From Arachis hypogaea (lineage: Eukaryota > Streptophyta > Magnoliopsida > Fabales > Fabaceae), in assembly GCF_003086295.3 (NCBI RefSeq), contig NC_092054.1:34378393-34442392 (forward strand): DNA of 64,000 bases, given 5' to 3'. Shown here one piece after another: positions 12,675 to 24,900 of this stretch (position 1 is the stretch's first letter; every line of letters begins with the position of its first letter). The notes beneath the pieces are model-generated. The model ran no database searches, was not told where the DNA came from, and worked only from the letters and a program-made list of their open reading frames with translations. A program made the position numbers and the translations under genes.

Positions 12675-14211
12675 ATAAGAAGGTACGATGGTAGTCACAC
12701 CTGTACTAGAGCCACCATTTCTTAAGACCATTCGAAGCTGGATTCTAATAAAATTGCAAAAGTAATAAAGCCGTTGGTAGAGGCTAACCCCTCTATAAAG
12801 TTGAAATCAGTCATTGTAGAAGTACAAGCAAAGTTCATTAAACCATAAGTTATCACAAAGTATGATTAGTAAAGCAAAAGTCAGTGAAAAAATCTTCAGA
12901 AGTTGGAAAGCTTCGTATAAAACTTTGTCCATATGGTTTAAGGCCATGTGTCACAAGGAGCCATCAATAGTCGTCCTTTTTGAAACCATGCGTGCGTACT
13001 AGGGGGATGACTTGGTAATTGATATCCGAGTATTACATCAAGTCTTCTGGAGTTATTACCCTTATATTAGAGCACTAAGACATTGTAAATCAGTTGTCAG
13101 GTAGATGAGACTCACTTGTATAGAAAATATTAGGATTGTCTATTAGTTGTAGTTTCACAGGATGGTAACAATAATATTGTGCCTATTGCATTTATCATTG
13201 TGGAGGGAGAGGCTTCTGATGTGTGACACTTTTTTCTTAGTAACTTGCGCCAACATGTGGTTACACGAGATGATAGGGGCCTTATCTCTAATCAACACGA
13301 CTCCATTAGTTCAGTTATTGCGGAGCTTGGTCGCCTCATAGAGCTTTCCACATGTTTTGCATCAAGCATATAGAGTCAAACTTTTTGAGAAAGTTCAAGG
13401 CACCATACCTGCAAAAGTTTATCGTCAACATAGATAAATTTGAATATATTGAAGTTTGTTATTGTTATTGTTATTGAACTTTTTTTATTGTAGGATATTT
13501 GAGGACGGTTCGCAAATACGAGTTGCGTTATCAGCATTTATGTGATGTGAAGCTTACACTAACTGCTGAACTGGATCCCATGTGAACAGTATGCTTTGTC
13601 ATTCGATAGTAGATACTGATGAGGTCGTATAACTATGAATCTAGTGGAGTGCATCAATTTGATCTTGAAGGGGACGCGCAATATCCAGTCACTACACTTG
13701 TCAAGGCAACATTTTATGGTTTAATGAGTTGTTTACCAAAAAAAGAGCCAAAGTTGAGGCTCACATTAATGATGGATATGTTTTCTCTGAATTTATGATC
13801 TCTAAATTGCATGCAAATCAGTGTGCATTGAGAAACATCCAATTTAATTATTTCGACCGGTAGATTGAGGTCTTTGAAGTGTGTGAGATGTCTAGTAGAG
13901 TGGAGTATGCAGTTGGCCTACATCGACAAGTTGTGATTGTGGTGAATTCCAAGTGGACCTGATTCCATATCAACAGTATTTACTTGTTGTGCAAATCATG
14001 GCTAGATTGGCAAGTGTACATTCATAACTTTTACAAAATGGACCAAGTTCGAAGGGTATACAGAGCTAGGTTTAGGCCACTAGAGAATCCCACAACTTAG
14101 CCTACTTACCACGAACCTCTATTCGTATCAAATCCGTTCCTCAGACGAGTTACCAAAGGTCAACCAAAGATGACTCACTTCTTGAATAAGATTAACACTC
14201 GGATCGTCTGA
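12675..14211 (+). pseudogene. MULE transposase relic, 3' part
   Basis: Continuation of the relic ending at 7297. It starts with EDKKVRW..HTCTRA-type sequence directly after the copia target duplication. It then carries KASYKTLSIWFKAMCHKEPS (about 12915-12974), GDDLVIDIRVLHQVFWSYYP (about 13004-13063), the DDE-type catalytic region (HFFLSNLRQHVVTRDD, about 13228-13275) and a CDCGEFQVD SWIM zinc-finger start near 13937. It ends with QVRRVYRARFRPLENPTT and a stop at 14209-14211. A probable intron with TG-rich borders lies near 13430-13490. There are many stops and frameshifts. Together the two halves cover essentially the whole transposase; no terminal inverted repeats were confidently found. 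Confidence 0.82.
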
Positions 14212-14430
14212 TTACTCTTCAATCAATTTGAACCATCCGATTTATTCTCCTCTGACATCACAATGGCGTTAAATACCATACTTTCTAATAATATTGTGAT
14301 AGACAATTCTTATACTCATTTCAAAATTAAAAAATCACAATTTCACATTTTCTACTTTAAAATTTTTCAAATATAGAAATCAAAAGGTGTGATTTCATTT
14401 TTTAAATTTTTGAAAAAAAACCATACCCTA

Positions 14431-14808
14431 CAACAACAACAAAGCTTTGTCCCACTAAGTGGGGTCGGCCACATGAATCAAACGATGCCATTGTGCTCTG
14501 TCATGTATCATGTCTACAGAGAGACCGTTTACATGTAGATCTCGTTTGACCACCTCATGGATGGTCTTCTTATGTCTTCCTCTGCCTTTCGCCCTTTGTC
14601 CATCTTCTATCTCATCCACCCTCCTGACTGGATGTTCTATCAGTTTTCTTCTCATATGTCCAAACCACTTGAGACGCGATTCAACCATCTTTTCCACAAT
14701 GGGTGCTACTCCAACTCTCTCCCTTATATCTTCATTCCTTATTTTATCCAATCGCGTATGACCACTCATCCATCTCAACATCTTCATTTCTGCCACACTC
14801 AACTTATA
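14431..14808 (-). mobile_element. RTE-type LINE, 5'-truncated 3' end
   Basis: The minus strand reads the C-terminal tail of a non-LTR retrotransposon reverse transcriptase: MLRWMSGHTRLDKIRNEDIR, GVAPIVEKM, RLKWFGHMRR, and DRAQWHRLIHVADPT before the stop. This tail is characteristic of plant RTE elements. It ends in a (TTG)n-like run, seen on + as CAACAACAACAA at 14431-14442, the usual RTE 3' terminus. Only the last 115 or so codons remain, intact in frame. Truncation at the 5' end is normal for LINE copies; I could not fix a target duplication. Confidence 0.85.
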
Positions 14809-14809
14809 T

Positions 14810-16193
14810 TTTATATAAAAGAAATCGCAGGTGTGATTGTTGTTGAATTATATTGTTTTTCCTAAAAAAATTCACATAGTGTGATTTCTTATTTACCCTC
14901 GTACATGAGTCCCCTTGCACTTCACCCAAGAGTGTGCAGTTATAACAAAATTAATTTGTGCTAACTTTGCAAATTTAAATATATCTCATCCAATATCATA
15001 AGATGAATAAATTGTTTTTCAACTAAGTTTTCAACTAAATATCTAAAAGAATAAAGATAATGAGGATATACTAAAGAAAAATTAATATTATTTTTCTTTT
15101 TTAGTCTACATTCTTTCGCACATAGTGATATAGATTTTGCCATCAACCTCAACTTTCTTTTTCTAAATCTCACATTCTCACCCTCCATTTTAAACTATGT
15201 TATTTTTATAATGAATATAATCAATATATTATGAGTTTTAGCTTGTAAATTTAATTATGTTAGATTGTTTTATTTTATAATTATTATGTTATATTAGTGT
15301 TTTTGTTATTTTTTTAATTTACAAAAATAATATCTATGGATAATATAGATATTCGTCTTCTCTACAAAAATAAATAAACGAGAACTTGTGACAAAAATAA
15401 GGAGGAGACGGAGGACTTTTTTTTTTAAAATAGAAATAGGAGATGATGGAAAATGATATCATTCTCACAAAGTTCCATTAACCATTATTACTATTATCTA
15501 CCTTATTCTCTTTCTTTTTCCCTTTGCTAATTTTTTTTTTAGTTTTATTTTTCTTCATTTTGTTATGTTACATTTTTTCTCTAAATACCATTTTTTGTTC
15601 TATTATTCATATTTTGTTATGTATATTATTTATGCATTTTCTTAAAAAAAAGAGCTTTTTTTCATTTAAAAAATGAGTTTTTCAAAAATTTTATGTGTTT
15701 TTTATAATAAATTTTTGTATTTATTTCAAAAAATTTATGAATTTATGCTATTATAAAAATAATTTTAATATACTAACAGTGTCAAAGAGCATGCATCTAA
15801 TTATATATTTTCATATAATCAAAAGTAATTAACTTTTAAATTTATTATTTAAAAAATAATATAGACAAAATAATTTAATTTAATTAGATTATCATATAAA
15901 ACTGTTTACGCTATTCACAGATCAATATTAAACTCTTTAAAAATTTTAACTTTTTAGAGATATAGCTGAGACTTGATTACTAAAATACTTATTCATGTAA
16001 TATTTTTTTAAAATCTGAATTTAATCAATTTTGATTAGTTCGGATCTAGTCACAAAAAAAACCTTTAAAATGATCCAATACCAATTGATCAAATTTAATC
16101 GATTCGACTCTTACTTTTTTCTAAACGGAACCAATCCGATCCATTATACCTCTAAGAAAAATAAGAGTGAAGATTTTGTACTTCTTTAAATGT
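14810..16193. other. AT-rich intergenic stretch, no gene seen
   Basis: Long A and T runs and scattered short ORFs without family resemblance. Nothing supported. Confidence 0.5.
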
Positions 16194-16688
16194 TGTTCAT
16201 TCCTTGGCCCAAAAATATAGCCTGACCCAAAATGGATAAAGCCCATTTAAGATATTTGATCCACCCCATACCCAACTTTATAGAGGTTGGACACAGCGAC
16301 AAGAGTCTGGTCCTACTTATCCGAATAAGTAACCGACTCCTAAGATATCTCCCACTCATCTATAAGGGAGATCTCAACAACTTTCCTATAAAAAGGGAAC
16401 GGTCATCCACCATCAAAAGTGGAACTACTCTAAAAGGTGGTTATATATTCTACTGTAAATACACTATCACCCTCAGGTATATTCAAGACCCAATCTACAA
16501 AAAATCTACTTTAAATCCTTACTAACTTAAGAATCAAAGTCCCTTACAAGTACCATCCCCCCACCTCCTCACGAGAAACTTGGACGGCGGCACCTCGATA
16601 TCAACGAAAGTTGGACGTTGCCTCAAAAGGAGTCTGGACCTCATGTCCAAGCCCAAAAGCAACTCCATTTCAGGTAACCCTCGGAACA
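16194..16688 (+). repeat. 5' LTR of element B
   Basis: Starts TGTTCATTCC like the LTRs of element C and ends in GGAACA just before the PBS. It shares blocks with C such as AAAAGGTGG, AACTACT, TAAATACACT and CTAACTTAAG, but is strongly diverged. Confidence 0.8.
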
Positions 16689-16689
16689 T

Positions 16690-16707
16690 TGGCGCCATTA
16701 CCAGGGA
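16690..16707 (+). promoter_or_regulatory. Primer-binding site of element B
   Basis: TGGCGCCATTACCAGGGA directly after the LTR, the same position and general form as in element C (33749-33766). Confidence 0.75.
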
Positions 16708-16725
16708 CCTGGAAGTCTACATCCA

Positions 16726-19700
16726 ATGACGGCAGACAATCAATTTGAAGACAGACACACGACGTCTGAATCAGAACCAGAACCTCACAACGATGATCGA
16801 TCACTCATGATGCCTCCACGACATGATAGAGCAACTGGTTCTCATGGGATGGGGATGTCGGAAAACTCTCAACCACGGAGAATCAATTCAGAAATATATC
16901 CACCCAAGAATGAGAAACTCCCACACCTAACGAAAGTCATGGGTGTCGCACATGGGCATCACGAATGATTAGAGCAACTCGAACAGGAAATAGAGCAACA
17001 AAGATGTTGAAAAAGACTTACGAAGGGAGGTGCGACGACGAAGAGAATTGAAAGAAAAATTGCAAAAATTAGAAGCCGACTTTCGAAATCGGAGCAACCG
17101 TGCAGATCAAGAGGAAAGTCCTTTTGGAGGAAGAGATCTATTAATAGAAGAGATCATGCGGACTAAGATTCCCAGGAACTTTAAAAACTCCGACTTAGAC
17201 CTCTATGATAGGACGACCGACCCAAGACATCACCTCAGTAACTTCAAAAGTCGGATGTATTTAGCCGACACATCTGATGCAACCCATTGCAAAGTTTTTC
17301 CGACAACGTTAACTAAAGCGGCAATGAAGTGGTTCGATAGCTTACCACCTAAGTTGATGACTTGTTTCGATGATCTTGAGAAGAAGCTTCTCACATGATT
17401 TTTCATTCAGAAAGATAAAGTCAAGCACGCTCCAAGTCTCCTTGGGGTCAAACAAGAGGTCGGAGAAACTCTCCGAGCTTATACGGAGTGATTCAACAAA
17501 GGTTGCTTGGAAATTCAAATTTTACCTCCAGAGGGAGTAATGGTGGGGCTAGTTAATGGCTTTAAAGAAGGGTCATTTTATTAAACCATATCAAAGCGAC
17601 ACCTGACCTTTTGTACGAGGTCCAAAAACGATGAGAAAAATATATCAACATGGAAGAAAACTCCCGACTTAGAGAACTAGTTCCTACGGCTGTTCATGGG
17701 TCGGGTGAAACCGGGTTTGATGTGACCTAAACCCGACCTGAAATATATACCGGACCTATTTATTAGACCTGAACCTGGCCCTAGACCTGATGAAACCTAC
17801 ACACTTTCGGGCCATGATTATACCGGGTAAAAACCAGGCCGTTAACATTACCTTCTTGTAAGTTAGCATGTGAAAATATCCAAATTTCCAAAACTCCAAC
17901 CATTATTTGACATGGTAAAATTCATTTAGAAAAATATAACAAGAACCAACCCTTCCCTAAAATTAAAGTATAACCACAATCAATACTAATATTGTCTAAT
18001 AACACTAAATATTTAAATCAATACAAATAACACAATATTATGCATTAGTCTAAAGTCTTATGCATTTTAAATATAAAACATTAACTTATAGTCTTATAAT
18101 GACTAATAACACAAAATATTAAGGTTTATAATACTTAAATTTCACATAAGAATAGCCATCATCTATCACTAATAACACAAAATATTAATTGTGTATGATG
18201 ACCGGGCCACCAGACCGAGTTCGGGTGACCCGAACTATGGCCCGGACCCGACTCGAAATAATGACCGGGTTTATTTTTGAGATCCTTACCCGGCTCTAGA
18301 CCCGATAAAATCACATAAAATTAGCCCCTAAAAAGTTCTGGACCGGGTCGGGTCTTCGGGCCGGGCCGGACCATGAACACCCCTACCAGTTCCAAGACAA
18401 AATCCTTCTCATCAGACTCGGGACATGCAAAGAAAAAGGAGGAGTACAGCTCAGATAAGTCTCGAAGGTACTATAACTACACCCCTCTAGGGGTTTCTCT
18501 TGTCGACATCTACAGGAAGATTTGCCATATCGAAAAGCTTTCACCTCCTCGCCCTATCAAGAACAAGAAAAGTGAAAGCTGAACAGAATACTGTGAATAT
18601 CACAATTTGTATGGGCTTCCACCAGTGATTGCTACGACTTGAAAATTATGATAGAAAAACTGGTCAGAGAAGGTCAATTAAAAAGATACCTTGCAGAAAG
18701 GTCGGATGATCCAGGAAAAAGGAAGAGAGATGAGGAAAACAAGAGTCGACGAAATTGGCCACCACACACCTCTGATAGACACATCCATATGATAGCTGGA
18801 GGATTTATAGAAGGTCGAGTAACTAAGTTTTCTCCAAAAAGGCATTTGAAGAAAATCTACCAAGTCGGGGACGAACTCGAAATACCAGACCTACCCACCA
18901 TCTCCTTCACAAAAGAAGATGCTCAAGGGAGAACTCCCGACCACAATGATCCGGTGGTGATTACAATGATACTCGCCAATGCAAATCTATACAGAACTCT
19001 GGTGGACCAAGGAAGCTCGGCTGACATACTATTCAAGCCCGTCTTCGCTAAGCTCGGGTTAGAAGAGAAAGATGTGAAAGCCTATCCCGATACCCTTTTT
19101 GGTTGGTAGACACCTCCATTCGACCTCTTGGCTTCATCCCATTACACACCACTTTCGGTAAAGGAATGAAGTCCAGAACTTCAAGTATAGACTACATTGT
19201 AATTGACGTAGCATCAGCCTATAATGCAGTGATAGGTCAAACAACCTTGAACTGACTAGCGGTGGTTGTTTTCACTCCTCATCTCTACATGTATTTCCCA
19301 ACTTTAGAGAAAATCACTACTATAAGAGGAGATTAGAAGTTGGAATGAAAGTGTTATAATGAAAGCTTGAATCTACGTGGAAGCATTAAGGGAAAGGAAG
19401 CCAACACCATTGAGCTCGATGGTATCCAAGTACAAGAAGAACTAAGGCCCCAATCTGACAGAAAGACTGAAGAGGTCCAAATCGGAGATCAAGTAAAAAA
19501 AACAACAAGCATAGGAGCCAGCTTGAACAAAGAATTGAAGGTAGATCTCGTTAAGCTCCAACAATAAATCTCCGATCTATTCACCTGGAAAGCATGCCAG
19601 GAATACACCCTGATCTCATGAGTCAGAGGCTTGCCATTTACCCAGGCTCACAACCTGTGCAACAAAAATGATGAAAGCTCAGCTTTGAGAGAACACAAGT

Positions 19701-22477
19701 CGTTGAAGAGCAGGTCCAAGCTTTGTTAGAAGCCGGTTCATCAGGGAAGTCAAATACCCTTTGTGGTAAGCCAATGTGGTACTGGTGAAGAAATAGAATG
19801 GAAAGTGGAGAATGTGTGTCGACTACACTGACCTCAACAAAGCTTGTCCTAAAGACCCATATCTGCTTCCTTGCATTAATGCCCTGGTAGATTCAACTTT
19901 GGGTTATAGATATTTGTCCTTTATGGATGCATGCTCGGGATACAACCAATTTCTGATCTAAAGTCAGACCAAGAGAAAACTTCCTTCATTACTCCAAGAG
20001 CTAATTATTGTTATGTGGTAATGCTTTTTGGACTAAAAAATGCCGGAATCACATATCAATGACTAATGAACAAAGTGTTTTCATTCCACCTTGGAAAGTT
20101 GATGGAAGTCTACGTTGATCACATGCTCATCAAAACAAAGGAAGACACCAGTCTCTTGTCCGACTTAGTTGAGGTATTCAACACAATCAGAGAGCACATG
20201 ATGAGATTGAATCCCTCAAAGTGTATATTTTCAGTAGAAACCGGGAAGTTCTTAGGTTTCATGCTCACCCAAAGGAGCATTGAGGCCAACCCGATCAAAT
20301 ACAAAGCAATACTTGAGATGAAAAGCCCAACTTGTCTAAAAGAAGTTCAATAATTAAATGAAAGGTTAGCAGCCTTATCCAAGTTCTTGGCAGGGTTGGC
20401 CCTAAAGTCTCTACCCATATTCTCAATACTCAAGAAAGGTTGTCAATTCCAATGGACTCTAGAATGTGAGCAAGCCTTTCAAGACTTCAAAAGTAAGGCT
20501 ATAGCCTTTGCTCTTGTCTGAGAAGATGGGAACAGACAACAATCAATTTATTTTGTCAGCAAATTCCTACAGGAGGCAGAGCTAAACTATCAAAAGATAG
20601 AGAAGTTCACGTATGCCCTTGTCCTCACCTTTAAAAGGCTCCAACCTTATTTCCAGATCCATACCATAGAGGTTTGAACTAATCAACCTATGAATCACAT
20701 CTTCCAGAAGACAGATATTGCAGGTTGAATAATACAGTGGGTAATAGAACTATCCAAGTTCGACTTAAAGTATGAAACTCAAACAACAATCAAATCTCAA
20801 TACCTGACCAACTTCTTAGCAGAGTACACAAAAGCCCAAGGAAGTCTTACAGCCTGGAGTTTGTATGTAGATGGATCATCCAACAAAGCTGAAAATGGAG
20901 CAAGAATCATCCTTGAAAGTGAATAAGGAACTCGGATAGAGCTTTTATTGAAATTTGAGTTCTCAGCCTCCAACAATCAAGCAGAGTACAAGGCCATGCT
21001 TACTGGCTTGAAGCTAGGCAAAGAGGTTGGGCCAGTAAAATTAACAGTATTTAGTGACTCTCAATTAATAACTTCTCAAATAAATGAAACTTACCAAGTT
21101 AAAGATCTCAACATGAATAAGTAATTGGAAGAAACACTGGAACAATTAGCTCAATTCCAGGAAGTAGAGGACCAACATATAACCCGAAAATATAATACCC
21201 GAGCTGATGCCCTCTCTAAATCATCTAGCACCAATCTAAACTTTGGCTGGATGAACCCTATTATTGAATATCTCAAATTTGATATCATCTCTAAAGAAGA
21301 AAGCAAGGAGGCCTATAAAGGAAGCACAAAACTACACTTTGGTTCACAACGTCCTCTATAAAAGAGGAATATTTACACCTTCACTAAAGTGTGTCCCGAC
21401 CTCCAAGACTAATGAAGTCTTAGAGGAAGTTCACAACGGCATATGCGAAAACCATCTAGGAGCATGATCACTAGCTAAAAAAGTGATCCGAGCTGGTTTC
21501 TTTTGGCTAATCTTACATAAAAAGGCAGCCGACTTCGTCAAAAAATGTCCGCCTTGCCAGAAGCATGCTAACTTCCATGTGGCACCTTTTAGAAGAGCTC
21601 ATTAGCATCACTTTACTTTGACCATTTGCAAAATGAGACTTAGATCTCCTTGGTCCATTCCCCAAGCGTCCGGGCAAGTAAAATACCTCATAGTGGGGAT
21701 TGATTATTTCACTAAGTGGATCGAGACAAAATCTCTAGCAACCATCACAGCTCAAAGAAGTTAGAAATTTCTCTACAAGAACATAAACATCCAATTTGGA
21801 GTTCCACACTCCATCACCATAGACAATGAAACTCAATTTACTGACTCATCCTTCAAAAGTTTAGTGGCAAGCCTCAAAATAAAGCACCAGTTCACGTCGA
21901 TAGAACATCACCAAGCCAATGGACAAGCAGAGGTTACAAATAAAATCATATTAGCTAAGCTAAAGCGCCGACTACAAGACGCAAAGGGAGCATAGGCCGA
22001 AGAACTCCCTCAAGTTTTTTGGACATACCGGACAACTCCTCACACAACAACTGGAGAATCTCCTTTTTGACTTGCTTATGGCATAGAAGCCATGATTCCT
22101 ATAGAAGTCAATGAAGAATCTCCAAGGGTTAGATTCTACGACGAAGTAGAAAATGTCCGAGCTCAAAAGAAAGAACTCAATCTCCTACCAGAAGTTCGAC
22201 AACAAACTCGGATAAAGGAGGAAACATTGAAGTAAAGAGTATCCATAAGATACAACAAGAGAGTCATCAGAGAAACTTCACCACAAACGACCTCATACTA
22301 ATTTAAAATGACATCGGAATGCAAAGGTCGGGTGAAGGAAAGCTGACTACGAATTGAAAAAGGCCCTACGAGATCATTAAAGTCTCATGAAAGGGTTACT
22401 TCAAAGTGTCCAACTTGCAAGGAAGTGAACTCCCAAGGTCGTGGTACGCATACAACTTGAAGAAGTACTACAGCTAA
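16726..22477 (+). pseudogene. Element B gag-pol polyprotein, degenerate
   Basis: Capsid and replication polyprotein of a Tat element. The gag start (MTADNQFEDRHTTSE) at 16726 resembles that of C. HHLSNFKSRMYLADTSDATH lies near 17227 and SKSRRYYNYTPLGVSLVD-type sequence near 18447. The protease reads TLVDQGSSADILF near 18995, with Gln between the Asp and Gly of the usual D-T/S-G. The RT fingers CVDYTDLNKACPKD are near 19816, and the RT active site reads YVDH instead of YVDD near 20111. RNase H (LYVDGSSNKAENGA) is near 20860, the integrase core near 21640-21930, and the tail KKYYS ends at 22477. Dozens of stops and frameshifts, plus the MITE at 17685-18385, interrupt it. Non-functional. Confidence 0.85.
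17685..18385. mobile_element. hAT-type MITE inserted in gag of element B
   Basis: 701 bp with inverted termini: left TACGGCTGTTCATGG, right CCATGAACACCCCTA, followed inward by CCGGGT-rich arms and an AT-rich core without genes. The flanks CTAGTTCC (17677-17684) and CCAGTTCC (18386-18393) match at seven of eight, an 8-bp target duplication as expected for hAT. Removing it rejoins gag sequence that is colinear with element C. Confidence 0.87.
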
Positions 22478-22789
22478 AAAGCGTATCTTGCTCTCTGGTG
22501 TACTCTTTTTTTCGACTTCGTGATTTTTTTTCAAGAAGGATTTTCTGAAGGAGATTTTAACGAGGCATCATAATAAGGGCTAAGAGTAGGATGTCCAAAA
22601 CTCTTAGTAGCCAAAGCTCTGATAAATTATTTCACTATTACTTAATGATAATCCATCTTTTATTCCATTATTTATTCCACGACACGCACTAACTTAACCT
22701 TGAAAAAATGCAAAAACCATTGCCTGACATAGATGGTCGACGAGATAAAGCGACGAGGTTTAAGTTAGTGTAAAGAAGTTATATATGTA

Positions 22790-23226
22790 GAACCCCGCCA
22801 TACAACAAGCCGCATAGAACCCGTCCCGCTTCTACCCGCGGGTAGTAAAACGTTGAACCCTAACACGCCCTTACGAGTACCTGCCCCGCCCCTATAATTA
22901 TTAAAATCCAATAAATAAAATTAAATTTCAAAATTTATATAACCATCATCACATACATAATATAAATTAAAGTAAAAATTTAAATATGATACAATATTAT
23001 TAATCATTTACTAATTATTTTATATATATTATACATATTATATATTTAAATTATATATATTATATATATAGCGGGGCAGGTATTACCAAAACCCGATCCC
23101 GCCCCCGCCCCTCCCAAGAATCCGCTCCGCTAAAAATTCGACCCGGTGCGGGACAGGTAATTACCCGTGCCCGAACGGGTAAGGGCGGGGTGGGTATCCG
23201 CGGTTCGGGTGGTATTGCCATCCCTA
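22790..23226. mobile_element. GC-rich-arm MITE-like relic (hAT type)
   Basis: Two GC-rich arms (CCCGTCCCGC, ACCTGCCCCGCCCC on the left; GCGGGGCAGGTA, GGGCGGGG on the right) enclose an AT-rich core. The right end GGTATTGCCATCCCTA is the inverse of a TAGGGATGGCAA-type hAT terminus. The left terminus is degraded. It sits exactly where similarity of element B to element C ends. Confidence 0.55.
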
Positions 23227-23228
23227 AG

Positions 23229-23776
23229 TATAGCCCTCTAAGATAGTATAGGAGTTAAAATTTGAATTTTTTCAGAATCAGAAATAACAGATAATTATAC
23301 ATTATAAATGACAAACTATATTTATACAATATGTAAATTGAAAAATTATTAAAATGACCAACTATATATATATAATATTATATCAATATGTAAATTGATA
23401 TACTATTTTAATTATAATCTAATTAATATAATATTTTAATTTTTAAAATATTATATCAATTAGATTATAATTAAAATATTATATCAATAATTGATATAAT
23501 ATTTTAATTATTATAATGTAGCTGGTCATTTTAAAATATTATATCAATTAAATTATAATTAAAATATTATATCAATTTACATATTGATATAATATTGATT
23601 TATCAATATGTAAATATATATAGTTGGTCATTTTATAATATAATTAGTCATTTTAATTATTTCTCAATTTACATATTTTATAAATATAGTTGGTTATTTT
23701 ATAATGTATAACTATTTATTATTTCTGACTTGAAAAAATTCAAGTTTTAACTCTTATGCCACTTTAAAAGGCTATA
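23229..23776. mobile_element. Foldback MITE, AT-rich, long inverted arms
   Basis: Outer ends TATAGCC (23229) and GGCTATA (ending 23776) are inverted. The arms share, inverted, GAGTTAAAA, TTGAATTTTTTCA, ATTATACATTATAAA-like and AATATGTAAATTGA blocks over roughly 150-200 bases. The core repeats ATTATATCAAT and its complement several times, so almost the whole element could fold on itself. No coding sequence. It starts two bases after the preceding hAT-like relic ends. Confidence 0.65.
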
Positions 23777-24580
23777 ATTTATATTAATTTTTTACCATTA
23801 AAAGGCTCGATAATGATTTTTTAGATGCTAATGAGTCAAATGATTATTTTTAATAAATTTTTAGAAATCGTTTATTATTTCGTTTTAAATTTATAAGTTT
23901 ATAGAAATGTAAATTTTCTGAAATTTGAACTAAAACACAAAAGTTGAATTTCTATTCTTATTCGTTTTTATTTTTTTTTATATTTTATTTGGATTCAAAT
24001 GGGTATTTTCTTATTGACATTTATGTTTTAAAATTTAATATAGAATAAATAAATATTTTAATAATCTATACAGATAGCAAATCGAATCAAGCCGATTCGA
24101 TTTATTATATATATATTATACAATAATAAATTGAATCTACTAGTGTTACAATAGCTAATTCAAATTATAAAACTTCGATTTATGTTTAGATATAATATTT
24201 CATATAATTCGATACACATTTATTCGATTTACTATTAAAATATATAAATTGAATCAATAAATTTAATTTACATAAAAATATTTAAGTAATATTTTTTATT
24301 TTAGGTGATTTAAATAATATTAGATTAGCTTTTGGTTTATATAAGTGTTTTATCCTCAAATTTAAGACATTATTTCGAACAAATTCTAATAATGATTATT
24401 ATAAATGACCTATCAAAAAAGATTTCGTACAGCTAAAATTCATATCCAAATCCATATTATTGTAAAAATTAATCGTTATTACTTATTTTTAAGGGGATGA
24501 AATTGAATCTTGAGCTAATGAGCTTGCAACATAACCTCAGGCAGGGAATATAACGGAATGGAAGTTAAGCTACGAACCAA
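23777..24580. other. AT-rich upstream flank of calreticulin, no gene seen
   Basis: No ORF of interest. It includes the hyphenated palindrome AAATCGAATC-n5-GATTCGATTT at 24079-24103, the same motif that surrounds the MULE relic near 56476, so this may be old MULE terminal sequence. Confidence 0.45.
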
Positions 24581-24610
24581 AATCTCGCCGGAGCCGCTAA
24601 ACGTTTCCGC

Positions 24611-24617
24611 TGACGTG
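24611..24617 (+). promoter_or_regulatory. TGACGTG bZIP (UPRE-like) site
   Basis: TGACGTG core 284 bases before the calreticulin start codon and 28 bases before the ERSE. It matches the core bound by unfolded-protein-response bZIP factors; the assignment is inference. Confidence 0.45.
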
Positions 24618-24644
24618 TACAATGGTAATACGCTCCCCAGTTAA

Positions 24645-24663
24645 CCAATGACATGTCGCCACG
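24645..24663 (+). promoter_or_regulatory. ER stress response element, CCAAT-N9-CCACG
   Basis: CCAATGACATGTCGCCACG is an exact match to the ERSE consensus with the right 9-base spacing, on the coding strand 238 bases before the calreticulin ATG. In plants ERSEs are bound by bZIP28/bZIP60 with NF-Y on the CCAAT half. Calreticulin is a classical target, so the site fits its neighbour. A G-box-like CCACGTGT lies further down, near 24718. Confidence 0.8.
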
Positions 24664-24806
24664 TCACTCCCGTGACAAGATGTAAAAACGTGGTACTCGT
24701 TCAGTGGCTTTCTTTTGCCACGTGTGAAGAAACCACGTCCATTTCCAATTCTACCCACCCCGCTGAATAACCAAAGCGGAAAAAGGCAAATCACTACTCA
24801 CTACAC

Positions 24807-24813
24807 TATATAG
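24807..24813 (+). promoter_or_regulatory. TATA box of the calreticulin gene
   Basis: TATATAG, 88 bases before the ATG, followed by a CT-rich leader typical of plant 5' UTRs. Transcription probably starts near 24840. Confidence 0.65.
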
Positions 24814-24900
24814 AAACCAGGAGAGCTCAGGGGAGCTGCAGGAACCTTTTCTTTCTCTCTCATCGCTTTCTCTCTCTAATAGCTTCCCCCTTCGATAGCA

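Larger units (their letters stand above)
16194..22789 (+). mobile_element. Ty3/gypsy Tat-lineage element B, truncated and decayed
   Basis: A Tat-type element related to element C (33220-42853): a 5' LTR, a PBS and gag-pol are recognisable, colinear with C down to its post-integrase region (the shared stretch around AGATGGTCG and CGACGAGG near 22725-22760). At about 22790 similarity stops, where a GC-rich MITE-like relic begins, so the antisense region and the 3' LTR are missing. Without a 3' LTR no target duplication can be assigned. It contains a 701-bp hAT MITE. It is clearly older than C and D. Confidence 0.88.
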
